A stretch of 64,000 bases of DNA from Candidatus Gastranaerophilales bacterium (GTDB taxonomy: Bacteria; Cyanobacteriota; Vampirovibrionia; Gastranaerophilales; Gastranaerophilaceae), in assembly GCA_944323625.1 (NCBI GenBank), contig CALUTD010000003.1:1-64000 (forward strand), given 5' to 3'. The notes below the pieces were generated by a model. That model did no database searches. It was given only the letters and a program-made list of their open reading frames with translations, and was not told where the DNA came from. The first letter of the stretch is position 1; each line of letters opens with the position of its first letter. The translations under genes were made by a program, and so were the position numbers. This document shows positions 45,073 to 53,794 of this stretch, piece after piece.

Positions 45073-45947
45073 CGAGCCGCTAAATTATATTTTACAACAA
45101 CGTTATTACCCTGCTCTGAGATATATAATACATCATCTTTTATATATAAAAAATAAGGATTGGAAATATTTTCCATAAATACGCTTACATTTCCGCCCTT
45201 TGTAATTTTTAGAATGTTATTTCCGTCAAAGTTTGCTACATATATATTGTCATAATTATCAATAGCTAAACCTACAGGTCCTTCAAGAAGGTAATCTTTT
45301 ACAAAGTTTGTTCTGTTATCCGATGAATCTATTTTTATAACCGAATTTTCAGAATAACAAGCTACATACATATTACCTTCAGAATCAACTACTATACCGG
45401 CAGGTGAATTTAAATTATCCGTTAATATAAGTTTACTTTTACTTGCCGTAGTTATTTTTGCTCTTTCTATTCTGTTTTTTTGCGCATCAAACATTTCCTT
45501 AGAATCACGCATTAATTGTCTTACAATACCATATTTTTCGTAATCATCCGGAATATATTTTAAATATTTCATTGCAAGAGCGTAGTCTTTGCGATTATAA
45601 GATATCTTTGCAGCCTGAAGAATTGAATCATAATCCTTTGGATTTATTGCCAACAGCTTTACGTACATATTATATGCTTCATTATATTTTTTCTGATAAA
45701 CATATATAGATGCAATATTATAATAAGCATCCGTCATTTTCGGATTATATTTTATTGCGGTTTGAAAAGCTTCTATTGCGCTGTCATAGGCTCTTGAACG
45801 AACTAATTCAACACCTTTTTTATAAGCAATTTGAGCCTGTTTTATATTTTTTTCATTTGCATCTTCATAAGCAAAAGAAGAAACAACCGAACAAACTGCC
45901 AACCCTAGTATTATTAAAGTATTAAAAAAGATATTTTGTTTTCTCAT
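45069..45947 (-). CDS. Exported TPR plus NHL-repeat protein
   Basis: A signal peptide (about 1-26, ending SSFAYED) is followed by tetratricopeptide repeats at about 32-150 (AQIAYKKGVELVRSRAYDSA, YYNIASIYVYQKKYNEAYNM, and NRKDYALAMKYLKYIPDDYE). NHL/beta-propeller-type repeats follow at about 175-290 (LNSPAGIVVDSEGNMYVACY, LEGPVGLAIDNYDNIYVANF, and YFLYIKDDVLYISEQGNN). Only three blades are present, so the propeller is partial or assembled by oligomers. It starts one base after the gatA stop (TAAATG), so it is coupled to gatA. It is likely a periplasmic protein-interaction scaffold. Confidence 0.8.
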   Translation of the reverse strand: MRKQNIFFNTLIILGLAVCSVVSSFAYEDANEKNIKQAQIAYKKGVELVRSRAYDSAIEAFQTAIKYNPKMTDAYYNIASIYVYQKKYNEAYNMYVKLLAINPKDYDSILQAAKISYNRKDYALAMKYLKYIPDDYEKYGIVRQLMRDSKEMFDAQKNRIERAKITTASKSKLILTDNLNSPAGIVVDSEGNMYVACYSENSVIKIDSSDNRTNFVKDYLLEGPVGLAIDNYDNIYVANFDGNNILKITKGGNVSVFMENISNPYFLYIKDDVLYISEQGNNVVVKYNLAAR

Positions 45948-47426
45948 TTACACCAATGTCATTGAAGGAGTACTATAATTAAATTGTACAACTTCTTCCA
46001 GTTTAAAGGCAACATTTAAAAGTTTGCATTCATTCAAGCAGTCAGCTTGAAGCTGTAATCCTATGGGCATACCTGATTTATCTAGTCCGACGGGGATACT
46101 TAACGCCGGAATACCTGCAAGATTTGCCGTAATTGTTGCAATATCTGTCAGATACATGCTTAAAGGATCTTCAACTTTTGAGCCGATATCAAATGCCGTA
46201 TGCGGGCATGTCGGTGAAAGAAGAACATCAACTTTTTTAAATGCATTATCAAAATCTTGTTTTACGAGCCTTCTTAACTGTTGCGCTTTTTTGTAGTATG
46301 CATCGTAATAACCTGAACTTAGGGCATAAGTACCAAGCATTATTCTTCTTTTTACTTCATCTCCAAAACCTTCCGCGCGAGTTTTTACATACATATCATA
46401 AAGATTTTCTGCAGAATTAGTTCTATAACCATATTTCACTCCGTCAAAACGAGCCAAATTTGAACTTGCTTCTGCAGTTGCTATTACATAATATACTGCT
46501 ATTGAATATTTTATCAATGGAAGTGAAATTTCAATAATTTCAGCGCCTAAAGACTTATATGTTTCAATAGATTTTTTAACCGCATTCTCAACATCGGGAC
46601 TCATTCCCTCAGAACATAATTCCTTTATATATCCTACTTTTACCCCTTTTAAATCATTTTTCAAATCTTTTGTAAAATCAGGAGGGGTTTGATTTAAAGA
46701 TGTAGAATCTTTTTCATCGACACCCGATATAACATTTAACAATAATGCCGCATCCTCTACAGTCCTTGTTATAGGTCCGATTTGGTCTAACGAAGAAGCA
46801 AACGCAATCAGGCCATATCTTGATACTCTGCCGTAAGTCGGCTTTAAACCTACTAACCCGCAATAGCATGCAGGAAGTCTTATACTTCCTCCGGTATCAG
46901 AACCCAATGCAATAGTTGCCTCTCCTGCACTAACGGCTGCCGCACTTCCTCCTGAGCTTCCGCCCGGAACTTTATTTAAATTCCACGGATTTCTTACAAT
47001 TTTAAACGCAGAATTTTCATTACTCGAACCCATAGCAAATTCATCTAAATTTGCTTTACCGATAACAGGTATTAAATTGTTTTTCAATTTTGTTGTTACA
47101 GTTGCATCATAAGGTGAAATAAAGTTCTTAAGAATTTTACTTGAAGCAGTTGTAGGATAAGATTTTAAATTAATATTATCTTTAAGTGCGAGAGGAATAC
47201 CTGCTAACGGCGCAATTTTTTCACCGTTTTTTATTTTCTCGTCAACTTTTTTTGCCGTTTCGATTGCATATTCTTTAGTCAAAGAATTATACGCCCCGAT
47301 TGTACCATCAACGGCCTCAACCTGTTCATAAACGGCATTTGTAAGCTCAAGTGCGCTTACTTCTTTATTTATAAGTGCTTCTCTTTGTTCTTTTGATGAT
47401 TTCGTAATTAATTCTTTTATATTCAA
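45948..47426 (-). CDS. gatA: Glutamyl-tRNA(Gln) amidotransferase subunit A
   Basis: The amidase subunit of GatCAB, releasing ammonia from glutamine to convert misacylated Glu-tRNA(Gln) (and often Asp-tRNA(Asn)). The amidase Ser-cisSer-Lys triad is visible: Lys in PLALKDNIN, Ser in GGSSGGSAAAVSAG and the second Ser in LGSDTGGSIRLPA. GLKPTYGRVSRYGLIAFASS follows. It is full length at 492 residues. gatB and gatC are not adjacent. It is followed immediately by the TPR-NHL gene. Confidence 0.96.
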   Translation of the reverse strand: MNIKELITKSSKEQREALINKEVSALELTNAVYEQVEAVDGTIGAYNSLTKEYAIETAKKVDEKIKNGEKIAPLAGIPLALKDNINLKSYPTTASSKILKNFISPYDATVTTKLKNNLIPVIGKANLDEFAMGSSNENSAFKIVRNPWNLNKVPGGSSGGSAAAVSAGEATIALGSDTGGSIRLPACYCGLVGLKPTYGRVSRYGLIAFASSLDQIGPITRTVEDAALLLNVISGVDEKDSTSLNQTPPDFTKDLKNDLKGVKVGYIKELCSEGMSPDVENAVKKSIETYKSLGAEIIEISLPLIKYSIAVYYVIATAEASSNLARFDGVKYGYRTNSAENLYDMYVKTRAEGFGDEVKRRIMLGTYALSSGYYDAYYKKAQQLRRLVKQDFDNAFKKVDVLLSPTCPHTAFDIGSKVEDPLSMYLTDIATITANLAGIPALSIPVGLDKSGMPIGLQLQADCLNECKLLNVAFKLEEVVQFNYSTPSMTLV

Positions 47427-47491
47427 TTTTAATACCTCTCATGCTCTTACTTATTATATTATAAAACAAATTAAATTACGAATACTTAGAA

Positions 47492-47602
47492 TTATATTTT
47501 TATAGGATAATCATCTTTTATTTCCCATCCGTCTTTAAGTATGAGATAAGAACAAAAACCGTCATTAGGATATAGAAAGAGGTTTTGAAAACAAAACTGT
47601 TT
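47492..47602 (-). pseudogene. C-terminal remnant of a pilin-like gene
   Basis: A 36-codon frame on the minus strand reads PNDGFCSYLILKDGWEIKDD and then YPIKI, stop. This is the conserved C-terminus of the pilin family (compare DGWEIKDDYPFRL at 348). Upstream the frame is closed by TAA, so only the tail survives. It lies just downstream of the complete pilin gene at 47707-48408. Confidence 0.8.
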
Positions 47603-47614
47603 TTATCCTCATTC

Positions 47615-47700
47615 CTCTCTCACAAAACTTTCCACCGACAACTTTTGTTCGGAAAGTGCTCTCTGTTTGCAATCCGCTTATGGTAAATTTTTATTTTGAC
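47615..47700 (+). repeat. Hairpin element, copy 1
   Basis: CTCTCACAAAACTT is followed by a hairpin: ACTTTCC (47627) pairs with GGAAAGT (47651) around a loop region containing CAACTTTTGTTC; then TGCTCT and a T-rich tail. A related element with a different stem lies at 53707. Both sit next to pilin remnants. Confidence 0.6.
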
Positions 47701-47706
47701 AATATA

Positions 47707-48408
47707 TTATAATCTTTTTTTATAATTACTCGTAATTTCCCAGCCATCTGATGCAATTACACCAGTACAAGCCCATTCGGGACCATCTGTAGATAGCGCA
47801 GGTTGTGCACAATCCTCAATCATTTCTTCCTTTGTGGCTATTGTATTAACTCCCGAAATTAAAGGAGCAACTGATGGTATATTTTTTAACCCGTGAACTT
47901 CGCCAAGTAAATCTATTGTATCCTGATCGGGAAAATCAAATCCAAAAAAATCTCTTCCCACTTCATTAGGGCCTTTCTCTCCGTTAATATCAATATATAT
48001 ACCGGAATGAGTATCCCAGCCAATAAATGACATTATTGTTCCGTCATTTAAATATATACACCCCGCCGGAAGATCTATTGGGCCTAAATAGTTTTCCGTA
48101 TCTATTCCCATATATGTGCAGTCTTTGTCTATTTTTGTATAACTTAAATATTTAGAAAAATATTCTTCTATAAAATCTTCAATTGAAATATCTGCATCTC
48201 TTTTCCACTCGGGGGCCGCTACTCCGTGATCTATTTCCGACAATCTGACAGCATTTACTATCATTGAATAAGCCTTTTTCAACTTGGCGGCAGTTTCCGT
48301 TTTTTTATGATTCGCCATAACGACGGGCACTGTTACTGCAGCTATTATCCCGATTATAACTAAAGTTATAAGAACTTCTGCAAGTGTGAATGATTTTATC
48401 TTTTTCAT
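47707..48408 (-). CDS. Type IV pilin-like protein, no G tract in its own leader
   Basis: A 233-residue pseudopilin-like protein. The leader is short (MKKIK) before SFTLAEVLITLVIIGIIAA, an ordinary prepilin arrangement except for Ser at -1. The mature domain has IDINGEKGPNEVGRDFFGF and ends DGWEITSNYKKRL. Cys residues at DKDCTYM, GCIYL, EDCAQP and WACTG may form disulphides. AAGGA precedes ATG 48408, so it is translated independently of the orphan leader 170 bases upstream. Confidence 0.88.
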   Translation of the reverse strand: MKKIKSFTLAEVLITLVIIGIIAAVTVPVVMANHKKTETAAKLKKAYSMIVNAVRLSEIDHGVAAPEWKRDADISIEDFIEEYFSKYLSYTKIDKDCTYMGIDTENYLGPIDLPAGCIYLNDGTIMSFIGWDTHSGIYIDINGEKGPNEVGRDFFGFDFPDQDTIDLLGEVHGLKNIPSVAPLISGVNTIATKEEMIEDCAQPALSTDGPEWACTGVIASDGWEITSNYKKRL

Positions 48409-48551
48409 AGCTTATCCTTTCATATTTACCAATAATTATATACCAATATATATCAATATTAAAATAAAATAAAAATCAATATTTCAATCGAAATATTGAT
48501 TAAATATTATTATTTATAAAAAGATAAATTCTTCTATTTTTATTGTTTAAT

Positions 48552-48581
48552 TTACCCCCCCCCGTAGCGGTTATTTTGCAT
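48552..48581 (-). pseudogene. Orphan G9 pilin leader
   Basis: ATG 48581, behind AAGGAG, opens MQNNRYGGG and stops at TAA directly after nine G (48555-48563). The sequence AACCGCTAC-G9-TA is the same leader found on two pilin genes, but no pilin motif follows in any frame before the separate pilin start at 48408. It looks like a leader cassette left by recombination or a start module awaiting a new gene. Confidence 0.65.
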
Positions 48582-48612
48582 AGTTTGACTCCTTCTTATA
48601 TATGCCACAAAA

Positions 48613-48641
48613 ATTATAATATTTTAAAAAATTTTTTGCAA
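48613..48641 (-). promoter_or_regulatory. Promoter of the orphan leader and pilin
   Basis: TTGCAA (48641-48636) and TATAAT (48618-48613) are separated by 17 bases on the minus strand. It should transcribe the orphan leader and then the pilin at 48408 as one message. Confidence 0.65.
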
Positions 48642-48646
48642 TATAT

Positions 48647-50779
48647 TTACTCTTTTTTATATCTGTTATAAAAATAAGACACTAAAAGCAATATAGAACC
48701 GAGAACTATTAAAGCAATTATTTTATATACCGCATCAGAATCCGCAAGGTCGAAGAAAAATAATCTTAATATAGAAAGAATACTAATCCATATACCTGTA
48801 ATTTTCAGATATTTTTTATCTTTAATTATTCCGTAAAGAATAATAGCACCGGCATATATACCCCAAGCAACAGTCAATAAATAATCAATATTTAAATATT
48901 GGTATTTTAATATCAAGTCATTTACTTCCGCACTTATGAGAGCAAATCCCATTATGGGAGCTAAATATTTGTAAAAAGAAATGAAGTTTCCGCTATCTTC
49001 TTTATTAATTAATTGTGATTCTTCAAAATCACTCTTAATCCATTTTGTATAGATTAAAACAGAGGCAATGCCAGTTGCATAAGCAAAAAATCTTATATTC
49101 ACAACCGGGATATAGTATTTAAGAGGAATATAACCCCATCCGCACGTAAGAAGCAGAACAATAGAAATTACTCCGATTGTATATGATGACCACTTATATA
49201 ACATATTTCCGCTTATATTGTATATTTTTCTTGTTTGAAGTGAATAACAAAATCCTACAATAGAGAACGTCATTATTTTAAGAAATAATGCCTGAGAGTA
49301 TGAATATTTATATATACTTGTTATTATTCCGCTTAGCTCAAAGACAACATACAAATATATCATGGATAATATTACAAATTTTAATATACCTGCTATGTTT
49401 TTTGACTTATCTATATTGTAATTTTTTAATATATATACTGTTGAACAGGCAGCTGCAATCGGGAATAAAAATGCCGGAAGTCTTAAATTCCATACCGGAA
49501 CTGTACTTATTGAGCCCTGTATATTATAAAATAAGCATGCAATACAAGAAGCCGATAAAAACCCGAATGCCCAATTTATTAATGATTCGGATTTATCTTT
49601 ATAAGCAATAAATGCTATAATTACACCTTCAATAGAAAATAATAAAATTCTTGTTAAACCTTCCGAAATAAATAAGGTAGCTATACCAACAGCCATTAAC
49701 ATTGAATGAAAATATACTTTATATGTGTCTGAATCTTTTCTCATTAAATAATATGAAACCAAAGAATATATAAATGCAGCAAAAAGCATGAATAATCCGG
49801 CTATTTTTATTTCATTTGAAAAAATTACTGATGTATACACAGTTAACACAGAAAAATTTATCCAGTTAAGATAATTATTATCTGTGTTTTTAATGTTTTG
49901 AAGCTTTAGAAATAAATCATAAACCAAATAAACAGTCCATAATAACAAAGGATAAATTATATTTATTTTCCCTAAAACAATTGATGCCGTTGCAGTAATT
50001 AAAAGAGTTAAAATTAAATTAATAAAATTAATATAGTATTTATCTCTGTTTCTGTAAACATATATTATAGATAATATATTTACTAAAATAAAATATCCGA
50101 ATAAATAATTTGAAGAAATATTTGCATTTATAAATATAGGATTTAAATATCCAGCAAATAGTGCAATTATTATCATAGATAAACTTTTTTGCTTGTCTGC
50201 AACATAATAAACACCTGCCAAAAGCAATGAAGCAAATGTAAGAGCCAAAGGCAGAGGTAAAATACTAAATAGAGCCGATGCACAATAAGTTGTTATAAAT
50301 AGAACGGCAAAACCTGTTCCCAATAATACTTGAGAATAATTTCTTAAATTGTCATTTTTTTGAGTTTTATATGCCCCGAATAAAAGTCCTCCGCCAAGCA
50401 AATACCCTAAAATTATTTTTGCAGCTGGAGCAAAAATAATCAATGGTGAAAGAACTTTTAAAAATACTGCTATACCTATTATTAAAACTATAGCACCTAT
50501 CTTGTTAAAAACATTTCCCAAAAAAACTTTTTCAAAATCAAAAGGTTTACTCTCTCTATACTCACTTATATCTGTATCATCAATGTCTTTTTCAGATTCA
50601 AGTTCTTGATTATTCGTATCTTCATATAAATAATTATCAGATTCTTCAGTTTGAAGTTGTTTTTCATCTTCCGGCATGCCAAAATTATCAAGTTTGTCAG
50701 ATAACTGATTTATTCTGCATTGCATGTAAACCATCCAAATAATCAACAATAAAACAAAATAAAATACTAGCATATTCAC
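48647..50779 (-). CDS. DUF2339-type multi-pass membrane protein
   Basis: A 710-residue protein with an N-terminal hydrophobic segment, a charged linker (about 25-80, rich in Asp/Glu) and then about 20 transmembrane helices to the end. The segment FEKVFLGNVFNKIGAIVLIIGIAVFLK at 80-105 (quoted only in outline: F-LGN-FNK-G-IxLxxG) is typical of DUF2339 proteins, as is the closing FLRxxFFDLADSDAVYKIIA-like region before the last helix pair. Function is unknown in the family. It lies downstream of secY but behind a terminator and starts at ATG 50779. Confidence 0.8.
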   Translation of the reverse strand: MNMLVFYFVLLLIIWMVYMQCRINQLSDKLDNFGMPEDEKQLQTEESDNYLYEDTNNQELESEKDIDDTDISEYRESKPFDFEKVFLGNVFNKIGAIVLIIGIAVFLKVLSPLIIFAPAAKIILGYLLGGGLLFGAYKTQKNDNLRNYSQVLLGTGFAVLFITTYCASALFSILPLPLALTFASLLLAGVYYVADKQKSLSMIIIALFAGYLNPIFINANISSNYLFGYFILVNILSIIYVYRNRDKYYINFINLILTLLITATASIVLGKINIIYPLLLWTVYLVYDLFLKLQNIKNTDNNYLNWINFSVLTVYTSVIFSNEIKIAGLFMLFAAFIYSLVSYYLMRKDSDTYKVYFHSMLMAVGIATLFISEGLTRILLFSIEGVIIAFIAYKDKSESLINWAFGFLSASCIACLFYNIQGSISTVPVWNLRLPAFLFPIAAACSTVYILKNYNIDKSKNIAGILKFVILSMIYLYVVFELSGIITSIYKYSYSQALFLKIMTFSIVGFCYSLQTRKIYNISGNMLYKWSSYTIGVISIVLLLTCGWGYIPLKYYIPVVNIRFFAYATGIASVLIYTKWIKSDFEESQLINKEDSGNFISFYKYLAPIMGFALISAEVNDLILKYQYLNIDYLLTVAWGIYAGAIILYGIIKDKKYLKITGIWISILSILRLFFFDLADSDAVYKIIALIVLGSILLLVSYFYNRYKKE

Positions 50780-50810
50780 CTCAAACTCATAAATATTTAA
50801 CTATAATAAC

Positions 50811-50847
50811 ACAAAAAGCCCCGAATGATAATTCAAGGGCCTTTTGT
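50811..50847 (-). terminator. Intrinsic terminator after secY
   Basis: On the minus strand AAAAGGCCC pairs with GGGGCTTTT (one mismatch or bulge), followed by a T run. It ends the rpsE-rpmD-rplO-secY unit before the DUF2339 gene. Confidence 0.75.
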
Positions 50848-50862
50848 ATATATTTCTTAATT

Positions 50863-52206
50863 TTACTGTCTCAAGAAGCTTTCATAATTTTTTGGAAGTA
50901 AGTTAGTCTTAACCTGATTAATAAAGTCAAGTGCAACTCCAACCATAATTATTAATGAAGTAGCCCCAATACCCTGCAAAGTTGTTATACCTGTCATATG
51001 ACATGCTATAGAAGGTATTAAAGCTATTGTAGCCAAAGACAAAGCACCAATAAAGGTTGTTTTGCTCAATATTTTATCTAAAGCTTCTGCTGTCGGTTTA
51101 CCCGGTTTTATCCCCGGAATTGATGAGCCGTATTTCTTTAAATTCGTTGCAATTTCTTTTGGCTGTAAATTCGGAATAATTGATGCATAGAAAAATGTTA
51201 ATCCGAATATCAAAAGGAAATAAACAACATTATATGAAATACTTGAAGGACTCAAGAAATTGGACAATGTTACTATTATATTTCTTAACGTTTCGTTAGG
51301 TATGTTAGCTTGACCAAAAAGTCCGAGTATTGTTGTCGGGAAAAGTAATATTGCTATTGCAAAGATAATAGGCATAACACCGCCGGGATTCAATTTAAAG
51401 GGAATAAAAGTATTTGTTCCGCCATAAACTTTATTCCCTACCTGTCTTCTAGGATTTACAATAATTACTTTTCTTGAAGCTTCCTGCATTATAACAATAA
51501 ATACCATTGTTGCAAAGAATATTGCGAGCAAAATTAAAAGTCCCGGCTGAAGTGATGAATTACCTCTTACAAGTGTTGATGTCTGAGATACATAAAACGG
51601 TATTTTAGAAATAATACCGCAAAATATCAACATTGAAGCACCATTTCCGATACCTCTTTCAGTCATTAACTCCGCCATCCACATTGTAAATGCCGAACCT
51701 GCCGTTAATATTACAATAGAACCGACTGCAAAAGCAATAAGATTTACATCGGGCATAATTGCACCTCTTGCGGTTTTTAAAAGATAAACCACAAAAACCA
51801 GAGATTGTATTGCTGCAATTACTATCGTAAATACACGGGTATATTGAGAGATTTTTCTTCTTCCGGCTTCACCTTCTTCTTTTTGCAATTGTTCCAAATG
51901 AGGTATAACAACAGCCAAAAGCTGCATTATAATTGAAGCCGTAATATAAGGTCCTATTCCGAGAGCAATTATTGAAACGTTACCTAACGCTCCTCCCGAG
52001 AACATATCCAAAAAACCTATTAGGTTATTTGTTGCAGCTAAATTTGCAAAGTTTTGAGCATCAATACCGAACAACGGGAGTTGAGTGCACAAACGGAAAA
52101 TCAAAATCATACCCAAAGTAAATAAAATTTTCTTTTGAAGCCCTTGAATATTTAAATTTGATAATATTGTCTGCAAATTTTGCTGATTTGGTGTAAATTG
52201 CTGCAT
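50863..52206 (-). CDS. secY: Preprotein translocase subunit SecY
   Basis: The channel subunit of the Sec translocon in the inner membrane. There are ten transmembrane helices over 447 residues. The plug region after helix 1 shows GGALGNVSIIALGIGPYITASI, and loops include QKEEGEAGRRKISQYTRVF, MWMAELMTERGIGNGASMLI and the C4/C5 region with KYGSSIPGIKPGKPT, as in other bacteria. ATG overlaps the rplO stop (TAATG), so translation is coupled. It is last in a short ribosomal-protein operon. Confidence 0.97.
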   Translation of the reverse strand: MQQFTPNQQNLQTILSNLNIQGLQKKILFTLGMILIFRLCTQLPLFGIDAQNFANLAATNNLIGFLDMFSGGALGNVSIIALGIGPYITASIIMQLLAVVIPHLEQLQKEEGEAGRRKISQYTRVFTIVIAAIQSLVFVVYLLKTARGAIMPDVNLIAFAVGSIVILTAGSAFTMWMAELMTERGIGNGASMLIFCGIISKIPFYVSQTSTLVRGNSSLQPGLLILLAIFFATMVFIVIMQEASRKVIIVNPRRQVGNKVYGGTNTFIPFKLNPGGVMPIIFAIAILLFPTTILGLFGQANIPNETLRNIIVTLSNFLSPSSISYNVVYFLLIFGLTFFYASIIPNLQPKEIATNLKKYGSSIPGIKPGKPTAEALDKILSKTTFIGALSLATIALIPSIACHMTGITTLQGIGATSLIIMVGVALDFINQVKTNLLPKNYESFLRQ

Positions 52207-52658
52207 TATACTAACTGAGCCTTTCCGCCTGCTTTTTCAATTTTTTCTTTTGCCGAAGGTGTAAAATATCTTGCACTTACGGTAATTGCTTTTTCTAATT
52301 CACCGCCGCCTAAAACTCTTAATTCTTGAGCTTTAGATGATACTTTTCCTGCCGCTTTTAATGATTCTATAGTTATTTCTTCATCCTGTATATTAGCCAG
52401 GTCGCCAACATTTACGGAAGCATAACAAATTGCATTAAAGTTTTTAAATCCCTTTAATTTTGGCATTTGTCTGTAACCGGGCATCTGACCGCCTTCAAAT
52501 CCTCTTTTTGAAGATCGTCCGGATCTTTGTCCTTCTCCGTTGTTGCCGCGGCAAGAGGTTTTACCCATGCCTGATGATCTTCCGCGACCGACTCTTTTTA
52601 TTTTACCTGTAGAACCTTCTGCAGGTCTTAAATCTTCTAATCTTATTCTTTCTGTCAT
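52206..52658 (-). CDS. rplO: 50S ribosomal protein L15
   Basis: A 150-residue L15. The Gly/Arg/Ser-rich N-terminal extension RLEDLRPAEGSTGKIKRVGRGR (cited here only by its ends) and SRGNNGEGQRSGRSSKRGFEGG-like stretch are diagnostic, followed by MPKLKGFKN and a C-terminal globular part (LRVLGGGELEKAITVSARYF). It sits between rpmD and secY in the classic order. Confidence 0.96.
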   Translation of the reverse strand: MTERIRLEDLRPAEGSTGKIKRVGRGRSSGMGKTSCRGNNGEGQRSGRSSKRGFEGGQMPGYRQMPKLKGFKNFNAICYASVNVGDLANIQDEEITIESLKAAGKVSSKAQELRVLGGGELEKAITVSARYFTPSAKEKIEKAGGKAQLV

Positions 52659-52676
52659 TTTTAAATACCTTTCAAA

Positions 52677-52859
52677 TTACTCGGCTACTTTTAATAAATG
52701 AGGAATAGCATTTACCATACCCATTATTGTTGCCGTATTTTCATGTTCTACTGTTTGGTCTTTTTTAGTTAATCCAAGAGCTTTTGCAACTCTTCTTTGT
52801 TTTTGTGTTGAACCGATAAGGCTCTTTACAAGTGTTATTTTAATTTTTTTATTTGTCAT
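52677..52859 (-). CDS. rpmD: 50S ribosomal protein L30
   Basis: A 60-residue L30. The N-terminal strand is KIKITLVKSLIGSTQKQRRV, followed by ALGLTKKDQTVEHENTATIM and GMVNAIPHLLKV. The length and order in the operon are normal; it begins 14 bases after rpsE. Confidence 0.95.
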   Translation of the reverse strand: MTNKKIKITLVKSLIGSTQKQRRVAKALGLTKKDQTVEHENTATIMGMVNAIPHLLKVAE

Positions 52860-52873
52860 TATTTTTTATCCTC

Positions 52874-53413
52874 TTAGTTAAGCATATCTTTTAATGATAA
52901 ACCGCGTCTTTTTGCAACTACGTCAAACGGTTTTAATGATTGAAGCGCCTTTAATGTAGCATTTGCAGCATTTAAAGGTGATTTTGAACCTAATGATTTA
53001 CTTAATATATTTTCAACCCCTGCAAGTTCTAATACTGCACGAACAGCACCACCCGCAATAACTCCGTTACCTTGTGAAGCAGGCTTTAACATAACACTGC
53101 CGGCACCTGATCTGCCTGTAATCGGGTGAGGAATTGTTGTTTTAAATATAGGTACATTTATTAAGTTTTTTCTTCCGTCGGCAACAGCTTTTTGGATTGC
53201 AATTATTACTTCTGCAGCTTTTGCACAACCAACACCTACTTGTCCGTTTTTATTACCTACTACTACAATTGCTCTGAAACTTAGTTTTTTACCGCCTTTT
53301 ACAACTTTTGTTACTCTTCTTACCTGAATAACCTGTTCTTTCCATTCTGATTGAACTGGTTCTGTTGTAGTTTCAATTTTTCTTTTTTTTGATTTAGTTT
53401 TAGTTTCTTCCAC
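52874..53413 (-). CDS. rpsE: 30S ribosomal protein S5
   Basis: S5 contributes to decoding accuracy and mRNA unwinding. Motifs are [62 protein letters not shown] and [20 protein letters not shown]. It is 179 residues with a Lys/Thr-rich N-terminal extension. Here it is first in its operon: rplR, normally immediately upstream, is absent, and the 590 bases upstream hold no ribosomal gene. The spc cluster is therefore broken at this point. Confidence 0.97.
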   Translation of the reverse strand: MEETKTKSKKRKIETTTEPVQSEWKEQVIQVRRVTKVVKGGKKLSFRAIVVVGNKNGQVGVGCAKAAEVIIAIQKAVADGRKNLINVPIFKTTIPHPITGRSGAGSVMLKPASQGNGVIAGGAVRAVLELAGVENILSKSLGSKSPLNAANATLKALQSLKPFDVVAKRRGLSLKDMLN

Positions 53414-53794
53414 TTTAATTACCTTTCTTTAAGTTGTGAATCCTAAAAAATAAAAAACATGCATAAACTGCGCTATTTATTTTGCGCTTTTGTTATATTC
53501 ATGTTGTAATTTGGATTAAAATTTTTCTGACAGTTTTATTTTAATATATAAATATAAAATTGCAAGGTCTATAACTTGAATTTTATATTTATCGTAAGTA
53601 TTGCTTGTTTACTCGCTGCTCAAAGTTAAAGTTGCATTGCCTCTCATTCCCGTATAAACAGGTCTTAGCTTAGCTGGTCTTGATTTTCGCATGCCGGCCC
53701 TTTTTTCTCTCAAAACTTGATATTGGCAACTTTTGTTCAGCAATATGCTCTTTAATCACAATTTGCTTTTTGGATTTTGTTCGGACATGTTATA
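53414..53794. other. Intergenic region with possible short frame and hairpin element
   Basis: A 27-codon frame on the minus strand (53692-53609, MRKSRPAKLRPVYTGMRGNA and onwards) has a coding-like composition but no ribosome site. From 53707 the hairpin element described separately begins. No promoter for rpsE was identified with confidence. Confidence 0.35.
53707..53765 (+). repeat. Hairpin element, copy 2
   Basis: CTCTCAAAACTT is followed by a hairpin with stem ATATTG (53720) and CAATAT (53741) around GCAACTTTTGTTCAG, and then TGCTCT. Compared with the copy at 47615, the loop core CAACTTTTGTTC and the flanks are kept while the stem bases differ on both sides, which suggests selection on structure. 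Confidence 0.55.

Noticed and set aside
47641-47660. Integron attC site in the hairpin element
   Set aside because: AAC and GTT face each other across a four-T loop rather than standing at the outer ends as in attC; no integrase is present.
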